Assembly (NCBI RefSeq): GCF_004362525.1 | Contig: NZ_SNXS01000001.1 | Location: 730,520 to 794,519 of the forward strand | DNA: 64,000 nucleotides | Reading direction: 5' to 3' | From: Roseateles toxinivorans | Lineage (GTDB): Bacteria; Pseudomonadota; Gammaproteobacteria; Burkholderiales; Burkholderiaceae_C | Shown: piece after piece, positions 37,520-47,763 of the stretch | Numbering within the stretch: position 1 is the first letter of the stretch | Layout of the letters: every line of letters starts with the position of its first letter | The notes under the pieces: model-generated | The model's database searches: none | What the model was told of the DNA's origin: nothing | Seen by the model: the letters and a program-made list of their open reading frames with translations, nothing else | Translations under genes and position numbers: made by a program

Positions 37520-39339
37520 GCAAGCAAATCCGCAACATCGCGATCATCGCGCACGTTGACCATGGCAAGACGACTATGGTTGACCAACTGCTGCGCCAAA
37601 GCGGCACCTTCGCCGAGCACGAGAAGGTCGTCGACACGGTGATGGACAGCAACGCGATCGAACGCGAGCGCGGCATCACCATCCTGGCCAAGAACTGCGC
37701 GGTCAGCTGGGAAGGTACCCACATCAATATCGTGGACACCCCGGGCCACGCGGACTTCGGCGGTGAAGTGGAACGCGCACTGTCCATGGTCGACGGCGTG
37801 GTGCTGCTGATCGACGCCCAGGAAGGCCCGATGCCGCAGACCCGCTTCGTGACCAAGAAGGCGCTGGCGCTGGGCCTGAAGCCCATCGTCGTCGTCAACA
37901 AGGTGGACAAGCCGGGTGCCAAGCCCGATGCCGTGATCAACGCCGCCTTCGACCTGTTCGACAAGCTGGGCGCCAATGACGAGCAGCTCGACTTCCCGGT
38001 CGTCTATGCCTCCGGCATCAATGGCTGGACCTCGCTGACCGAAGGCGCGCCCGGCGAGCAGTGGGGCCCCGATATGTCGGCCCTGTTCAATACCGTGCTT
38101 CAGCATGTGCCGGCCCAGAAGGGCGACCCGGACGCGCCGCTGCAGCTGCAGATCTCGGCGCTGGACTACTCGACCTTCGTCGGTCGCATCGGCGTGGGCC
38201 GTATCAGCCAGGGCACGATCAAGCCGGCGATGGACGTGCTGGTGATGGAGGGGCCTGACGGCAAGTCCTTCAAGGGCCGCGTCAACAATGTGCTGACCTT
38301 CCAGGGCCTGGACCGCGTCCAGGCCACCGAAGCCGGCCCCGGCGACATCGTGCTGATCAACGGTCTGGAAAACATCGGCATCGGCGTGACCGTGACCAGC
38401 GTCACCGACCCGGCACCGCTGCCCATGCTGAAGGTCGATGAGCCGACCCTGACGATGAACTTCTGCGTCAACACCAGCCCGCTGGCCGGTCGCGAAGGCA
38501 AGTACGTCACCAGCCGCCAGATCTGGGACCGCCTGCAGAAAGAGCTGCAAAGCAACGTCGCGCTGCGCGTTTCGGAAACCGGCGAAGACGGCATCTTCGA
38601 GGTGATGGGCCGCGGCGAATTGCACCTGACCATCCTGCTGGAAAACATGCGCCGCGAGGGCTACGAGCTGGCCGTCAGCAAGCCGCGCGTGGTGTTCCAC
38701 GATGTCAATGGCGAGAAGCATGAGCCTATCGAGCTGGTGACCGCCGACGTCGAGGAAATCCACCAGGGTGGCGTGATGCAGGCGCTGGGCGAGCGCAAGG
38801 GCGAACTGGTCAATATGGAGCCGGACGGCCGTGGCCGCGTGCGCCTCGAGTACCGCATTCCGGCCCGTGGCCTGATCGGCTTCACCAACGAGTTCCTGAA
38901 CCTGACCCGCGGTTCGGGACTGATCAGCAATATCTTCGACGGCTACGAGGCCCACAAGGGCGATATCGCCAGCCGCAAGAACGGCGTGCTGATCTCGATG
39001 GACGCCGGCGAAATCTTCACCTACGCGCTGGGCAAGTTGGACGACCGCGGCCGCATGTTCGTCAAGCCCAACGACCCGGTGTATGAAGGCATGATCGTCG
39101 GCATCCACAACCGCGACAACGATCTCGTCGTCAACGCGACGCGCACCAAGCAGCTGACCAACTTCCGGGTCAGCGGCAAGGAAGACGCGATCAAGATCAC
39201 GCCGCCGATCGACCTGACGCTGGAGTACGGAGTCGAATTCATTGAGGACGATGAGCTGGTCGAGATCACGCCCAAGAGCGTGCGTCTGCGCAAGCGCCAC
39301 CTGACCGAGAACGAACGCAAGAGAGCTTCGCGCTCCTAA
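37516..39339 (+). CDS. typA: Ribosome-associated GTPase TypA/BipA
   Basis: A 607-residue translational GTPase. G1 is AHVDHGKTT near residue 15. The switch region has ERERGITI, then [12 protein letters not shown] and NKVDKPGA. Domains II-V have the EF-G-like fold and the BipA-specific C-terminus (VRLRKRHL, then KRASR at the end). It acts in 50S assembly at low temperature and in stress adaptation. It is the last gene of the rimP-typA string and is followed by a GC-rich hairpin (39355-39373). Confidence 0.97.
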   Translation: MSKQIRNIAIIAHVDHGKTTMVDQLLRQSGTFAEHEKVVDTVMDSNAIERERGITILAKNCAVSWEGTHINIVDTPGHADFGGEVERALSMVDGVVLLIDAQEGPMPQTRFVTKKALALGLKPIVVVNKVDKPGAKPDAVINAAFDLFDKLGANDEQLDFPVVYASGINGWTSLTEGAPGEQWGPDMSALFNTVLQHVPAQKGDPDAPLQLQISALDYSTFVGRIGVGRISQGTIKPAMDVLVMEGPDGKSFKGRVNNVLTFQGLDRVQATEAGPGDIVLINGLENIGIGVTVTSVTDPAPLPMLKVDEPTLTMNFCVNTSPLAGREGKYVTSRQIWDRLQKELQSNVALRVSETGEDGIFEVMGRGELHLTILLENMRREGYELAVSKPRVVFHDVNGEKHEPIELVTADVEEIHQGGVMQALGERKGELVNMEPDGRGRVRLEYRIPARGLIGFTNEFLNLTRGSGLISNIFDGYEAHKGDIASRKNGVLISMDAGEIFTYALGKLDDRGRMFVKPNDPVYEGMIVGIHNRDNDLVVNATRTKQLTNFRVSGKEDAIKITPPIDLTLEYGVEFIEDDELVEITPKSVRLRKRHLTENERKRASRS

Positions 39340-39354
39340 GTCAGCCTGACTCCC

Positions 39355-39373
39355 GCGGCCCTACAGGGGCCGC
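39355..39373 (+). terminator. GC-rich hairpin after typA
   Basis: GCGGCCC (39355-39361) and GGGCCGC (39367-39373) form a perfect 7-bp stem with a 5-nt loop, followed by TCTCAATT. It lies 15 bp after the typA stop. The T-run is poor, so it is only a candidate terminator. Confidence 0.4.
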
Positions 39374-39383
39374 TCTCAATTAC

Positions 39384-40286
39384 ATGACGCACCGCCGCGC
39401 TGTTTTCCTGATGATTCTGGTGACCCTGCTGTGGAGCACGGCGGGTGTCGTTTCGCGCCATCTGGACGGCGCGCGCAGCTTCGAGGTCACCTTCTGGCGC
39501 AGCGCCTTCAATGCGCTGGCGCTGATCGTGGCGCTGTCTTTCATGCGTGGCACGGCCTTGTGGGGCCAGCTCTTGCGGGCGCCCAGGCAGGTCTGGATCT
39601 CGGGCCTGTGCTGGTCGGTGATGTTCACCGCCTTCATGGTGGCCATTACCCTGACCAAGGTCGCCAATGTGCTGGTGACGATGGCGCTGGGGCCTTTGAT
39701 TACCGCGCTGTTTTCGCGCGTATTTCTCAAGCACCATCTGCCGCTGCGCACCTGGGTCGCGATCCTGGTGGCCACGCTGGGCATAGGCTGGATGTTCGGT
39801 CACGAGGCCGGCGGCGGCGATGCGCAGTCGCTGCTGGGCGTGCTGGTGGCGCTGGCGGTGCCGCTGTCGGCGGCCGTCAACTGGACGCTGCTGCAGCACA
39901 TCTCCCATGGCAAGGGCGACCCCGAGGCCAGCGATGAGGCTCCGATCGACATGCTGCCCGCGGTGCTGCTGGGCGCGCTGATCTCGGCCTTGAGCGTGCT
40001 GCCGCTGGCCTGGCCCTTCCAGGCCTCGATGCATGATCTGTCGCTGTTGGCCCTGCTGGGCGTGTTCCAGCTGGCCCTGCCTTGCCTGCTTGTGGTCAGG
40101 CTGACCCGCACCCTGCCTGGCCCCGAGATTTCGCTGCTCGGCCAGCTCGAGGTGCTGTTCGGCGTGCTCTGGGCCTGGGCCTGGGGTGGCGAGCAGCTGG
40201 GTCAGGCCACCCTGGTGGGTGGCCTGATGGTGCTCGGCGCGCTGGCCGCCAACGAAGCGCTGGCCCTGCGCCGGCGCAGCCACTGA
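39384..40286 (+). CDS. DMT-superfamily transporter (EamA domains)
   Basis: A 300-residue protein with ten predicted helices in two EamA repeats. The first repeat starts LMILVTLLWSTAGVVSRHLDGAR. The helix-4 region has MVAITLTKVANVLVTMALGPLITALF, and the second repeat ends with GPEISLLGQLEVLFGVLWAW, typical of drug/metabolite exporters. Substrate unknown. It is in the same direction as typA, 44 bp downstream. Confidence 0.9.
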   Translation: MTHRRAVFLMILVTLLWSTAGVVSRHLDGARSFEVTFWRSAFNALALIVALSFMRGTALWGQLLRAPRQVWISGLCWSVMFTAFMVAITLTKVANVLVTMALGPLITALFSRVFLKHHLPLRTWVAILVATLGIGWMFGHEAGGGDAQSLLGVLVALAVPLSAAVNWTLLQHISHGKGDPEASDEAPIDMLPAVLLGALISALSVLPLAWPFQASMHDLSLLALLGVFQLALPCLLVVRLTRTLPGPEISLLGQLEVLFGVLWAWAWGGEQLGQATLVGGLMVLGALAANEALALRRRSH

Positions 40287-40318
40287 TATCTTTTCGATTT
40301 TCAATGGAGACTTCGCCC

Positions 40319-41449
40319 ATGACGGCTTCGCTGAGTTCTGCCTCGATACCCGCCTTGATTTCCGACGGCCAGGTGCTTGCCACGGTCAATGGTTGCCTGG
40401 GGGTGATCACCCTGAACCGGGCGAATGCCTTGAACGCGCTGTCGCTGGCGATGATCCGTGACATCACGGCGCTGCTGAAGCACTGGGCGCAGGCTCCGCA
40501 GATCCAGGCCGTGGTCGTGCTGGGGGCAGGGCGCGAAGGCAAGCCACCGGCCTTCTGCGCTGGCGGTGACATTCGCTTCTTCCACCAGGCAGCGCTTGCC
40601 GGTGACGCCGCGCTGGAAGCATTCTTCACCGAGGAATACGCGCTCAACTATGCTGTCCACAACTTCGCCAAGCCCTATATCGCCCTGATGGACGGCGTGG
40701 TCATGGGTGGCGGCATGGGCATCAGCCAGGGCGCCAAGCTGCGCGTGCTCAACGAGCGCAGCAAGCTGGCCATGCCGGAGACGAATATCGGCCTGTTCCC
40801 CGACGTCGGCGGAGGCTGGTTCCTGGGCCAGTGCCCGGGTCGCACCGGCGAATGGCTGGCGCTGACGGGCGCTGCCATCGGTGCTGGCGACGCCATTGCG
40901 CTGGATCTGGGCGATGTCTTCGTGCCCGCCAGCGCCTGGACGGCGATGCTGGACGATTTGCTCAAGGGCGACCAACCCAGCGCCGAGCATGTGGTGGCCA
41001 CCGTGATGTCCCATGCCGAGCTGGCCCCGGCGGCCGAGCAACCCAGCCATCGCGTGGCCATCGACAAACACTTCGCCGCGCCCTCGCTGCCCGAGATCAT
41101 GGCCTCTCTGGCCGCTGCCGGCGATGAATGGTCTGCGCACACGCTGGCCACCTTGAACAAGCGTTCGCCGCTGATGATGGCCGTGACCCTGGAGCAGCTC
41201 AAGCGCGCCCGCAAGCTGAGCCTGGCCGACGACCTGCGCATGGAGCGCGATCTGGTGCACCGCTGCTTCCATCTGCGCCCGGGCGCCGACAGCGAGACGG
41301 TGGAGGGCATACGTGCGCTTGCAGTGGACAAGGACCATACGCCGCGCTGGAACCCGGCCCGCGTCGAGGACGTCAGCGCCGAGATGGTGGCGGCCTTCTT
41401 CGAGAGCCCCTGGACACCGGACACCCACCCGCTGCGTGGGCTGAAGTAG
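40319..41449 (+). CDS. Enoyl-CoA hydratase/isomerase family, 3-hydroxyisobutyryl-CoA hydrolase-like
   Basis: 376 residues from ATG 40319 (GGAGA eight bases upstream); an ATG at 40304 in frame is less well placed. Crotonase-fold oxyanion motifs are FCAGGDIRFFHQ and DGVVMGGGMGISQ. The stretch MPETNIGLFPDVGGGWFL is characteristic of 3-hydroxyisobutyryl-CoA hydrolases of valine degradation, as is the length and the C-terminal ECH_2 domain. A true enoyl-CoA hydratase is the alternative. No valine-catabolism genes lie next to it. Confidence 0.87.
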   Translation: MTASLSSASIPALISDGQVLATVNGCLGVITLNRANALNALSLAMIRDITALLKHWAQAPQIQAVVVLGAGREGKPPAFCAGGDIRFFHQAALAGDAALEAFFTEEYALNYAVHNFAKPYIALMDGVVMGGGMGISQGAKLRVLNERSKLAMPETNIGLFPDVGGGWFLGQCPGRTGEWLALTGAAIGAGDAIALDLGDVFVPASAWTAMLDDLLKGDQPSAEHVVATVMSHAELAPAAEQPSHRVAIDKHFAAPSLPEIMASLAAAGDEWSAHTLATLNKRSPLMMAVTLEQLKRARKLSLADDLRMERDLVHRCFHLRPGADSETVEGIRALAVDKDHTPRWNPARVEDVSAEMVAAFFESPWTPDTHPLRGLK

Positions 41450-41601
41450 TCATGGCGCCCCTGCGGGGGCAGGTCTTGCATGGCCTGCCGGGCAAGGCAC
41501 AATGGCCGGGCGCTTGATCCGAGCGCAATGCCGGGAGCTGGCAAGCCTTGAGGGCACTGCGGGCTTGCCGGCTTATCGCCCACCCCCAGCGAGAGACCGC
41601 C

Positions 41602-43290
41602 ATGCTCCGCCCACAGCCGTCCGACATCGAGATCGCGCAAGCCGCCACGCTCCAGAAGTTGATCCCGCTGGCCTCACGGCGTCTGGGCATCCCCGAGGAT
41701 GAGCTGTCGCCCTACGGCCACTACAAGGCCAAGCTGAGCCTGCAGCACATCGCCAGCCTCAAGGCTCGGCCCAACGGGCACCTGGTGCTGGTGACGGCGA
41801 TTACGCCGACCCCGCCGGGCGAGGGCAAGACCACCACCACGGTGGGCCTGGGCGACGGCCTGAACCTGATCGGCAAGAACACCATCATCTGCCTGCGCGA
41901 GCCGTCTCTGGGGCCCTGCTTCGGCATGAAGGGCGGGGCCGCCGGCGGCGGCCATGCCCAGGTGGTGCCGATGGAAGACATCAATCTGCACTTCACCGGT
42001 GACTTCCACGCCATCGCGCTGGCCAACAACCTGCTCGCGGCGCTGATCGACAACCACATCCACCACGGCAATGCGCTGGAGATAGACCAGCGCCGCATCA
42101 GCTGGAAACGGGTGGTTGACATGAACGACCGCGCGTTGCGCGACATCGTCGTGGCCCTCGGCGGCCCGGGGAATGGCTATCCACGGCAGGACGGCTTCGA
42201 TATCGTCGTGGCCAGCGAGGTGATGGCCATCCTCTGTCTGGCCAACTCGCTGACCGACCTGAAGCGGCGGCTGGGCAGCATCGTGATCGGCTACACCAGC
42301 GACAATCAGCCGGTGACGGCCTGCCAGCTGCAGGCCGATGGCGCGATGGCCGCGCTCCTGAAGGACGCGCTGGCCCCGAATCTGGTGCAGACGCTGGGCG
42401 GCAATCTGGCCTTCATCCACGGCGGGCCCTTCGCCAATATCGCCCACGGCTGCAACTCGGTGATGGCCACGCAGGCAGCCCTGAAGCTGGCCGACTATGT
42501 GGTCACCGAGGCCGGCTTCGGTGCCGATCTGGGGGCCGAGAAATTCATCGACATCAAGTGCCGCAAGGCCGGCTTGCGGCCTTCAGCGGCGGTGCTGGTG
42601 GCCACGGTGCGAGCGCTGCAATACCACGGCGGAGCCGATCCCAAGCTGGCATCGAGCGCCACCCTGAACACGCTGCGCAAGGGCCTGGCCAATCTGGACC
42701 GCCATGTCGAGAACGTGCGAACGCATTACGGTCTGCCCTGCATCGTCTCGATCAACCGTTTCAGCAGTGACACGCCCGACGAGATTGCGCTCATCGAGGC
42801 ACATTGCGCGGCCCTGGACGTGCGCTGCGTGCTGGCCACGCATTGGTCGGACGGCGGCGCCGGTGCGCAGGACCTCGCCCATGCAGTGGTGGCCGCCTGC
42901 GAGAGCGGTGCGGCCCAAACCGGCTTTCTGTATGACGACAATCTGGGGCTGCTCGACAAGATCCGCACCGTGGCGACCAAGATCTACCGCGCGGCCGAGG
43001 TCACGGCCGACCCCAAGGTGCTGAGCCAGCTCAGCGAGTGGGAGGCGCTGGGCTATCGCCACCTGCCGGTATGCATTGCCAAGACCCAGTATTCGTTCAG
43101 CACCGACCCCAAGCTGCGCGCCGCACCCAGCGGCCACACACTGAATGTGCGCGAGGTCAGGCTGGCGGCCGGGGCCGAGTTCATCGTCGCCGTCTGCGGC
43201 GACATCATGACCATGCCCGGCCTGCCCAAGGCGCCATCGGCGCAGCGCATTGATGTGGATGGGCAGGGGCGTATTTCAGGGCTCTTCTGA
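41602..43290 (+). CDS. fhs: Formate-tetrahydrofolate ligase
   Basis: 562 residues from ATG 41602, which starts the conserved sequence [10 protein letters not shown]. The ATP-binding motif [14 protein letters not shown] lies near residue 75. It is followed by [28 protein letters not shown] and ANLDRHVEN-like blocks. It makes 10-formyl-THF from formate, THF and ATP. Length matches the usual 556-560 residues. It stands alone between the crotonase gene and an ABC transporter. Confidence 0.97.
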   Translation: MLRPQPSDIEIAQAATLQKLIPLASRRLGIPEDELSPYGHYKAKLSLQHIASLKARPNGHLVLVTAITPTPPGEGKTTTTVGLGDGLNLIGKNTIICLREPSLGPCFGMKGGAAGGGHAQVVPMEDINLHFTGDFHAIALANNLLAALIDNHIHHGNALEIDQRRISWKRVVDMNDRALRDIVVALGGPGNGYPRQDGFDIVVASEVMAILCLANSLTDLKRRLGSIVIGYTSDNQPVTACQLQADGAMAALLKDALAPNLVQTLGGNLAFIHGGPFANIAHGCNSVMATQAALKLADYVVTEAGFGADLGAEKFIDIKCRKAGLRPSAAVLVATVRALQYHGGADPKLASSATLNTLRKGLANLDRHVENVRTHYGLPCIVSINRFSSDTPDEIALIEAHCAALDVRCVLATHWSDGGAGAQDLAHAVVAACESGAAQTGFLYDDNLGLLDKIRTVATKIYRAAEVTADPKVLSQLSEWEALGYRHLPVCIAKTQYSFSTDPKLRAAPSGHTLNVREVRLAAGAEFIVAVCGDIMTMPGLPKAPSAQRIDVDGQGRISGLF

Positions 43291-43385
43291 ACAGTTGACG
43301 TTCATCGCTGACTGCTGCGCTCTGTACGCGCGACTCTGCAGCCTGTCGATTCGCCGCCGCGCCGGCTGAGCGGCCTGCCTATCCT

Positions 43386-43410
43386 GCGAGCTTCTTGAAG
43401 GAAAGCTCGC
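43386..43410 (+). promoter_or_regulatory. Hairpin displaying the Shine-Dalgarno of the ABC ATPase gene
   Basis: GCGAGCTT (43386-43393) and AAGCTCGC (43403-43410) are perfect 8-bp inverted repeats. The 9-nt loop CTTGAAGGA carries the Shine-Dalgarno, and the last base of the stem is directly before ATG 43411. It could gate or expose the ribosome-binding site. Confidence 0.6.
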
Positions 43411-44295
43411 ATGCTCAGCATTCAAAACGTGGTGAAGACCTATGGTCCCAAGCTCAGGGCGGTGGACGGTGTGTCACTGGAGCTCAAGCCCGGCGTGCTG
43501 GGCTTGATCGGCCACAACGGCGCCGGCAAGACCACGCTGATGCAGATGATCGCCACCTTGGGCAAGCCCAGCAGCGGCCAGATCCTGCTCGACGGGCAGG
43601 ACATCGCGAAGAAGCCCGAACTGATGCGCCGCCGCCTGGGCTATCTGCCGCAGGACTTTGGCGTCTATCCGCACCTGACGGCGCTCGAGTTCCTGCAGTA
43701 CTTCGCCGCGCTGAAGGGCGTGCGCGACCCGGCGCGCATTCGGCGCCTGCTCGAGTTGGTGAATCTGCACGAGCATGGCAAGCGCCTGGCGGCCAGTTTC
43801 TCGGGCGGCATGCGCCAGCGGCTGGGCATCGCGCAGGCCCTGTTGAATGACCCGGATGTGCTGATCGTCGATGAACCCACCGCCGGGTTGGACCCCGAGG
43901 AGCGGCTGCGCTTTCGCCACCTGCTCAGCGAGATCGGCTTCTCGAAGCTGGTGATTGTCTCCACCCACATTGTGTCCGACATCGAGAACATGGCCCAGCA
44001 CCTGGCCATCATGCGCCAGGGCAGGCTAGTGGCCTTCGAGACGCCGGAGGCGATCCTGCAGCAGGCCCAGGGTCAGGTCTGGACGGCCGACATGGAGCTC
44101 GGGGCCTATGAGGCGCTGCGCGGCCAGGTCCAGGTGCTGCATGCGCAGCGGCAAGGGCGTTTGATCAGCGTGCGCATGTCCCATGAGCACCGTCCCTGCG
44201 ACGGCGCCCATGTGGCCGAGCCCAGCCTTGAAGAAGCGCTGATGTCGCAGCGCTATGCGCTGCCGCAGCAGCACCCGCTGGGGCTCGCTGCATGA
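43411..44295 (+). CDS. ABC transporter ATP-binding protein
   Basis: A 294-residue ABC-2-type ATPase. Walker A is GHNGAGKTTLM near residue 35, the signature is FSGGMRQRLGIAQ, and Walker B is VLIVDEPTAGLDPEE, followed by the switch His (STHIVSD). A C-terminal extension of about 70 residues may contact the permease. It overlaps the permease gene by ATGA. Substrate unknown; the gene pair looks like an exporter of an unassigned solute or peptide. Confidence 0.92.
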   Translation: MLSIQNVVKTYGPKLRAVDGVSLELKPGVLGLIGHNGAGKTTLMQMIATLGKPSSGQILLDGQDIAKKPELMRRRLGYLPQDFGVYPHLTALEFLQYFAALKGVRDPARIRRLLELVNLHEHGKRLAASFSGGMRQRLGIAQALLNDPDVLIVDEPTAGLDPEERLRFRHLLSEIGFSKLVIVSTHIVSDIENMAQHLAIMRQGRLVAFETPEAILQQAQGQVWTADMELGAYEALRGQVQVLHAQRQGRLISVRMSHEHRPCDGAHVAEPSLEEALMSQRYALPQQHPLGLAA

Positions 44296-45863
44296 ATGCC
44301 TTGGCCTTCAATGCGCTGGTGCTCAATGAGCTGCGCCTGCGTGCGCGGCGCCTGAGCACCTTGGTGGTCTTGCTGGCGGTGGTGCTGCTGTCATGGCTGA
44401 TGGTGATCGACCCTGCCGGTGGTGAAGCGATGATCGCGATTGGCGATGCACGGGTCCTGTACGACAGCACGGCGCTGGCGGCCGGCACCGCAACCTTGGG
44501 CTCGCTGTTGATGGGCCTGGTCGGCTTCTTCCTGCTGCGCGGGCGCAGCCAGGAGGAGTTGCGAGCGGGCAGTGCCGCGGTGCTGGCGGCGACGCCGGTG
44601 TCGAATGCGCAGCTGTTGATCTCGCGCTGGGCCGGCGGCGTGGCCTATCTGTGCGGGCTGATGCTGGCCTTGCTGTTGACCATGTTCGTTCTGCATGCGG
44701 TGCGGGGAGAGGCCGCCTTCGAGCCGGGCGTCTATCTGCAGATGTACGCCCTGCAGCTGTTGCCCGGCCTGATGTTCGGCGCCGCCATGGCGACCCTGTG
44801 CGACGCCTGGGCGCCGCTGATGGGCAAGCGCGGCGACCTGCTGTACTTCGTGATCTGGATCGCCCAGCTGGCTACCTTGCCTGCCAGCCTGGGCCAGCAC
44901 CGCATCCCGAGCTGGACGCTGCTGGACACGTCCGGCCTGGCCCTGCTGCCCAGCCGGCTCGAACAGATCACCGGTCAGTCGAACATCGAGATCGGCGCCG
45001 GTGAGTTCAATGCGGCGCTGCCGGCACTACAGCTGCCTGCCGAGTTCTGGACCGCGCAGATGGTCGGCATGCGCCTGGGCTCGGCCCTGCTGTCCTTGCT
45101 GCCGCTGCTGCTGGCCCTGCTGCTGTTTCACCGCTTCTCGCCCGACAGGGTCAGGCCGCAGCCGCCAGGCCGGCGCCTGTCTGCCCCATTGGCGTGGCTG
45201 CGCTGGCTGACGCAACCGCTGGGTGCTGCGCTCGGGCGCCTGCTGCTGCCGGCCGCCCGCATGCCGGGTCTGGGCGGGCAGGTGCTGGCCGACGCGCTGC
45301 TGACGTTGATGGCCCATCCTGTGACAGTGCCACTGGGGGCGCTGGCCATCGTGCTCGGCAGCTTTGGCGATGCCGCGCAGCTGCCGGCCCTGCTCGGTGC
45401 CATCGTTCTGGTCTGGGGCCTGCTGATCAGCGATCTGAGCGTGCGTGACCATCAAGCGGGCATGGCCGCCATCGGTGCGGCCGTGCCGGGAGGTGCCGGG
45501 CGGCGCTACCTGCGCCAGTGGCTGGCGGGGCTGCTGCTGGGCTTGCTGTTCGCAGCGCCGGTGCTGCTGCGCTGGCTGGTGCTGGCGCCGCAGGCCGCGA
45601 TGGCCTTGCTGGCCGGCCTGGTGGCCCTCAGCGCCTTGGCCAATGCGCTGGGCACGATCACCCGGACCGGGCGCTGCTTCCTGGCCCCGTTTCTGTTCGG
45701 CGCCTATGTGTCCAGCCAGGTGAGGACCGTGGCCTGGCTCGATGTGGTGGGCATCAACGGAGCAGCCAATGCCTCTTCGATCGTGTCCTGTCTGCTGGTC
45801 GGGCTGGTAGCCGCCGCGGCCGGCCATGTCTGGCAGCGGCGCGGCAGCGGACACCCGTTCTGA
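44292..45863 (+). CDS. ABC-2-type exporter permease
   Basis: A 523-residue polytopic protein with about twelve predicted helices in two halves. The first helix region is LVVLLAVVLLSWLMV, and LMGLVGFFLLRGRSQEELRAGS forms the loop typical of ABC-2 permeases. A middle loop near residues 220-250 is periplasmic or cytoplasmic with no clear domain. It is coupled to the upstream ATPase by a 4-bp overlap. Function not predictable. Confidence 0.8.
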   Translation: MNALAFNALVLNELRLRARRLSTLVVLLAVVLLSWLMVIDPAGGEAMIAIGDARVLYDSTALAAGTATLGSLLMGLVGFFLLRGRSQEELRAGSAAVLAATPVSNAQLLISRWAGGVAYLCGLMLALLLTMFVLHAVRGEAAFEPGVYLQMYALQLLPGLMFGAAMATLCDAWAPLMGKRGDLLYFVIWIAQLATLPASLGQHRIPSWTLLDTSGLALLPSRLEQITGQSNIEIGAGEFNAALPALQLPAEFWTAQMVGMRLGSALLSLLPLLLALLLFHRFSPDRVRPQPPGRRLSAPLAWLRWLTQPLGAALGRLLLPAARMPGLGGQVLADALLTLMAHPVTVPLGALAIVLGSFGDAAQLPALLGAIVLVWGLLISDLSVRDHQAGMAAIGAAVPGGAGRRYLRQWLAGLLLGLLFAAPVLLRWLVLAPQAAMALLAGLVALSALANALGTITRTGRCFLAPFLFGAYVSSQVRTVAWLDVVGINGAANASSIVSCLLVGLVAAAAGHVWQRRGSGHPF

Positions 45864-46089
45864 GATGAAACTGATCGACTCGCCGCTGGGTGTCGGTGCT
45901 TGGAGCCTCGCTTTGTTGGCGCGGCAGAGGGGGCGGGAGGCCGGACCGTCCAGGGCCGAGCAAGGCTTCAGCCCGCAGCGGCCGGCGCGCCCTTGCCCCT
46001 GCCACCTCATGCTTCATGTGTCGAGTGTCGTACGCAGTGCGGTGGCGCAACTAAGATGCTCAGCTGTCGTCATCCATGAGTCGCACACG

Positions 46090-46575
46090 ATGAGTGAAAT
46101 CGCCCGCAGGCTGCAGGCCCTTGGTCTGCAGCTACCGCCATCGATCAAGCCGCCGCCCGGCGTGGTTCTGCCGTTCAGCTTCGTGCGCATCATCGGTTCG
46201 CGGGCCCATGTGTCGGGCCACAGCGCGCAGAATGCCGACGGCACAGTGGCCGGGCCGTTGGGCAAGCTGGGCCGGGACTTGACCGTGGAGCAGGGCTACC
46301 ACGCGGCGCGGCTGACGGCGCTGTCCATCCTGGGCAGCCTGCAACGTGCGCTCGGTGATCTCGACCGGGTGCAGGCCTGGGGCCGTGTCTTTGGCATGGT
46401 CAATTCGGCTGCCGGCTTTCACAGCCAGCCCGCCGTGATCAATGGTTTCTCGGATCTGATACTGGCGCTCTACGGCCCCGAGCGCGGTGCCCATGCGCGC
46501 AGCGCCGTGGGCATGGCCGAGCTGCCGTTCAACATCGCGGTGGAAATCGAGGCCGAGGTCGAACTCGCCGTCTGA
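46090..46575 (+). CDS. RidA/YjgF-like protein (long form)
   Basis: 161 residues from ATG 46090; the frame is open upstream to 45826 but without conserved sequence. It has the long YjgF/endoribonuclease-type layout (PF14588-like): MSEIARRLQALGL at the start, HVSGHSAQ, GDLDRVQAWGRVFGMVN, and HARSAVGMAELP with the conserved Arg. RidA proteins deaminate reactive enamines and imines, but this subgroup has no fixed function. A paralogue is two genes downstream. Confidence 0.88.
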   Translation: MSEIARRLQALGLQLPPSIKPPPGVVLPFSFVRIIGSRAHVSGHSAQNADGTVAGPLGKLGRDLTVEQGYHAARLTALSILGSLQRALGDLDRVQAWGRVFGMVNSAAGFHSQPAVINGFSDLILALYGPERGAHARSAVGMAELPFNIAVEIEAEVELAV

Positions 46576-46634
46576 GCCTGCAGACTTGGACGATCTGTGG
46601 ATGCCGTGCAGAATGCGCCACTGTTCGTCCATGG

Positions 46635-47099
46635 ATGAAAGCAACCTCCATCATGCCCACAAGCACCATTCGAATTCACCGCGTCCTGCGTGCCCCGCCA
46701 GAGCGGGTGTACCGGGCCTTTCTCGACGCCGATGCCCTGTGCAAATGGCTGCCTCCGCACGGCTTCAGCGGCAAGGTCCACCATCTGGACGCCACGGTCG
46801 GCGGCAGCTACAGGATGTCGTTCACCAATTTCAGCAACAGTCACAGCCACTCCTTCGGCGGGCAGTATGTGGAGCTGGTGCCCAACGAGCGCATCCGGCG
46901 CACCGATCGCTTCGACGACCCGAACCTGCCGGGCGAGATGCAGGTGACGATCTCGCTGAGGCAGGTCTTTTGCGGCACCGAGCTGAACGTCGTGCAGGAA
47001 GGCATTCCCGAGGTCATTCCCACCGAAGCCTGCTACCTGGGCTGGCAGGAGTCGTTGACGCTGCTGGCGCAGTTGGTCGAGGCCGAGATTCCGGGCTGA
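46635..47099 (+). CDS. SRPBCC/AHSA1 family protein
   Basis: A 154-residue START-like fold protein. Met1 or Met7 (46653) may be the start; the conserved fold begins IRIHRVLRAPPERVYRAF, followed by KWLPPHG and GGSYRMSF, then LVPNERIRRTDRF. These features are typical of the AHSA1/polyketide-cyclase-like group, which binds hydrophobic ligands. It lies between two RidA-like genes, 60 bp and 17 bp away. Confidence 0.87.
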   Translation: MKATSIMPTSTIRIHRVLRAPPERVYRAFLDADALCKWLPPHGFSGKVHHLDATVGGSYRMSFTNFSNSHSHSFGGQYVELVPNERIRRTDRFDDPNLPGEMQVTISLRQVFCGTELNVVQEGIPEVIPTEACYLGWQESLTLLAQLVEAEIPG

Positions 47100-47115
47100 A
47101 CCATCAGGCAACAAG

Positions 47116-47583
47116 ATGACGACAGCCGAACAACGCCTCAAGGACCTGGGTATCGAGCTGCCGGCCGGCAGCGCCCCGGCGGGCAACTATGCAACGGCGG
47201 TGCGCAGCGGCAACCTGCTGTTTCTGTCTGGCAAGGCGCCGCTGCCGGTCGATGGCGTGCTTCCCAAGGGGCGGCTCGGCCGTGAGTACACCGCTGACGA
47301 GGGCTACGCCATGGCGCGGTCGGCCTGCATTGATCTGATCGCCGCGATCAAGAAGACGCTGGGCTCGCTGGATCGGGTCGCCCAGTTCGTCGATCTGCAG
47401 GGCTCGCTGAACACCACCGCCGAGTTCGAAGACCATGCCAGGGTGCTCGATGGCGCCTCAGACCTGCTCGCCGCCGTGTTCGGCCCGGCCGGCATGCATG
47501 CCCGCTCGGTCATCGGCGTGGCCTCGCTGCGCAAGGGTGTGCCGCTGACGATCAAGGCCGTGGTCGAGGTCAAGCCGGAGTGA
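47116..47583 (+). CDS. RidA/YjgF-like protein (long form), second copy
   Basis: A 155-residue paralogue of the gene at 46.1 kb. It shares the layout: AEQRLKDLGIELP, FLSGKAPLPVDG, LGSLDRVAQFVDLQG and HARSVIGVASLRKGV. The conserved Arg of the RidA active site is retained in HARSVIG. The pair with an SRPBCC protein between them looks like a small detoxification unit; this is inference. Confidence 0.88.
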   Translation: MTTAEQRLKDLGIELPAGSAPAGNYATAVRSGNLLFLSGKAPLPVDGVLPKGRLGREYTADEGYAMARSACIDLIAAIKKTLGSLDRVAQFVDLQGSLNTTAEFEDHARVLDGASDLLAAVFGPAGMHARSVIGVASLRKGVPLTIKAVVEVKPE

Positions 47584-47763
47584 GACGGTGTTCGCCATGG
47601 ATGTTTTTGAAGCCATTCTTGTACAGGGGCATCCGGACGAGCAGCCAGTGGGCAGCCCGCGAGCTTGACCGCAGGTGAACTGGTGTTGAGCGGCGGCCGG
47701 ATTTGACTCGGTACGATGCGCGCAGTTTCGCCACTCACTCAGGCCGCTAGCTGCCCCGAGTCC

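Noticed and set aside
37396-39300. 634-codon open frame on the minus strand
   Set aside because: Antisense to typA with the same shadow character.
41458-41475. GC-rich hairpin (GCCCCTGCGGGGGC) after the crotonase gene
   Set aside because: No T-run follows and the stem is short. Not convincing as a terminator.
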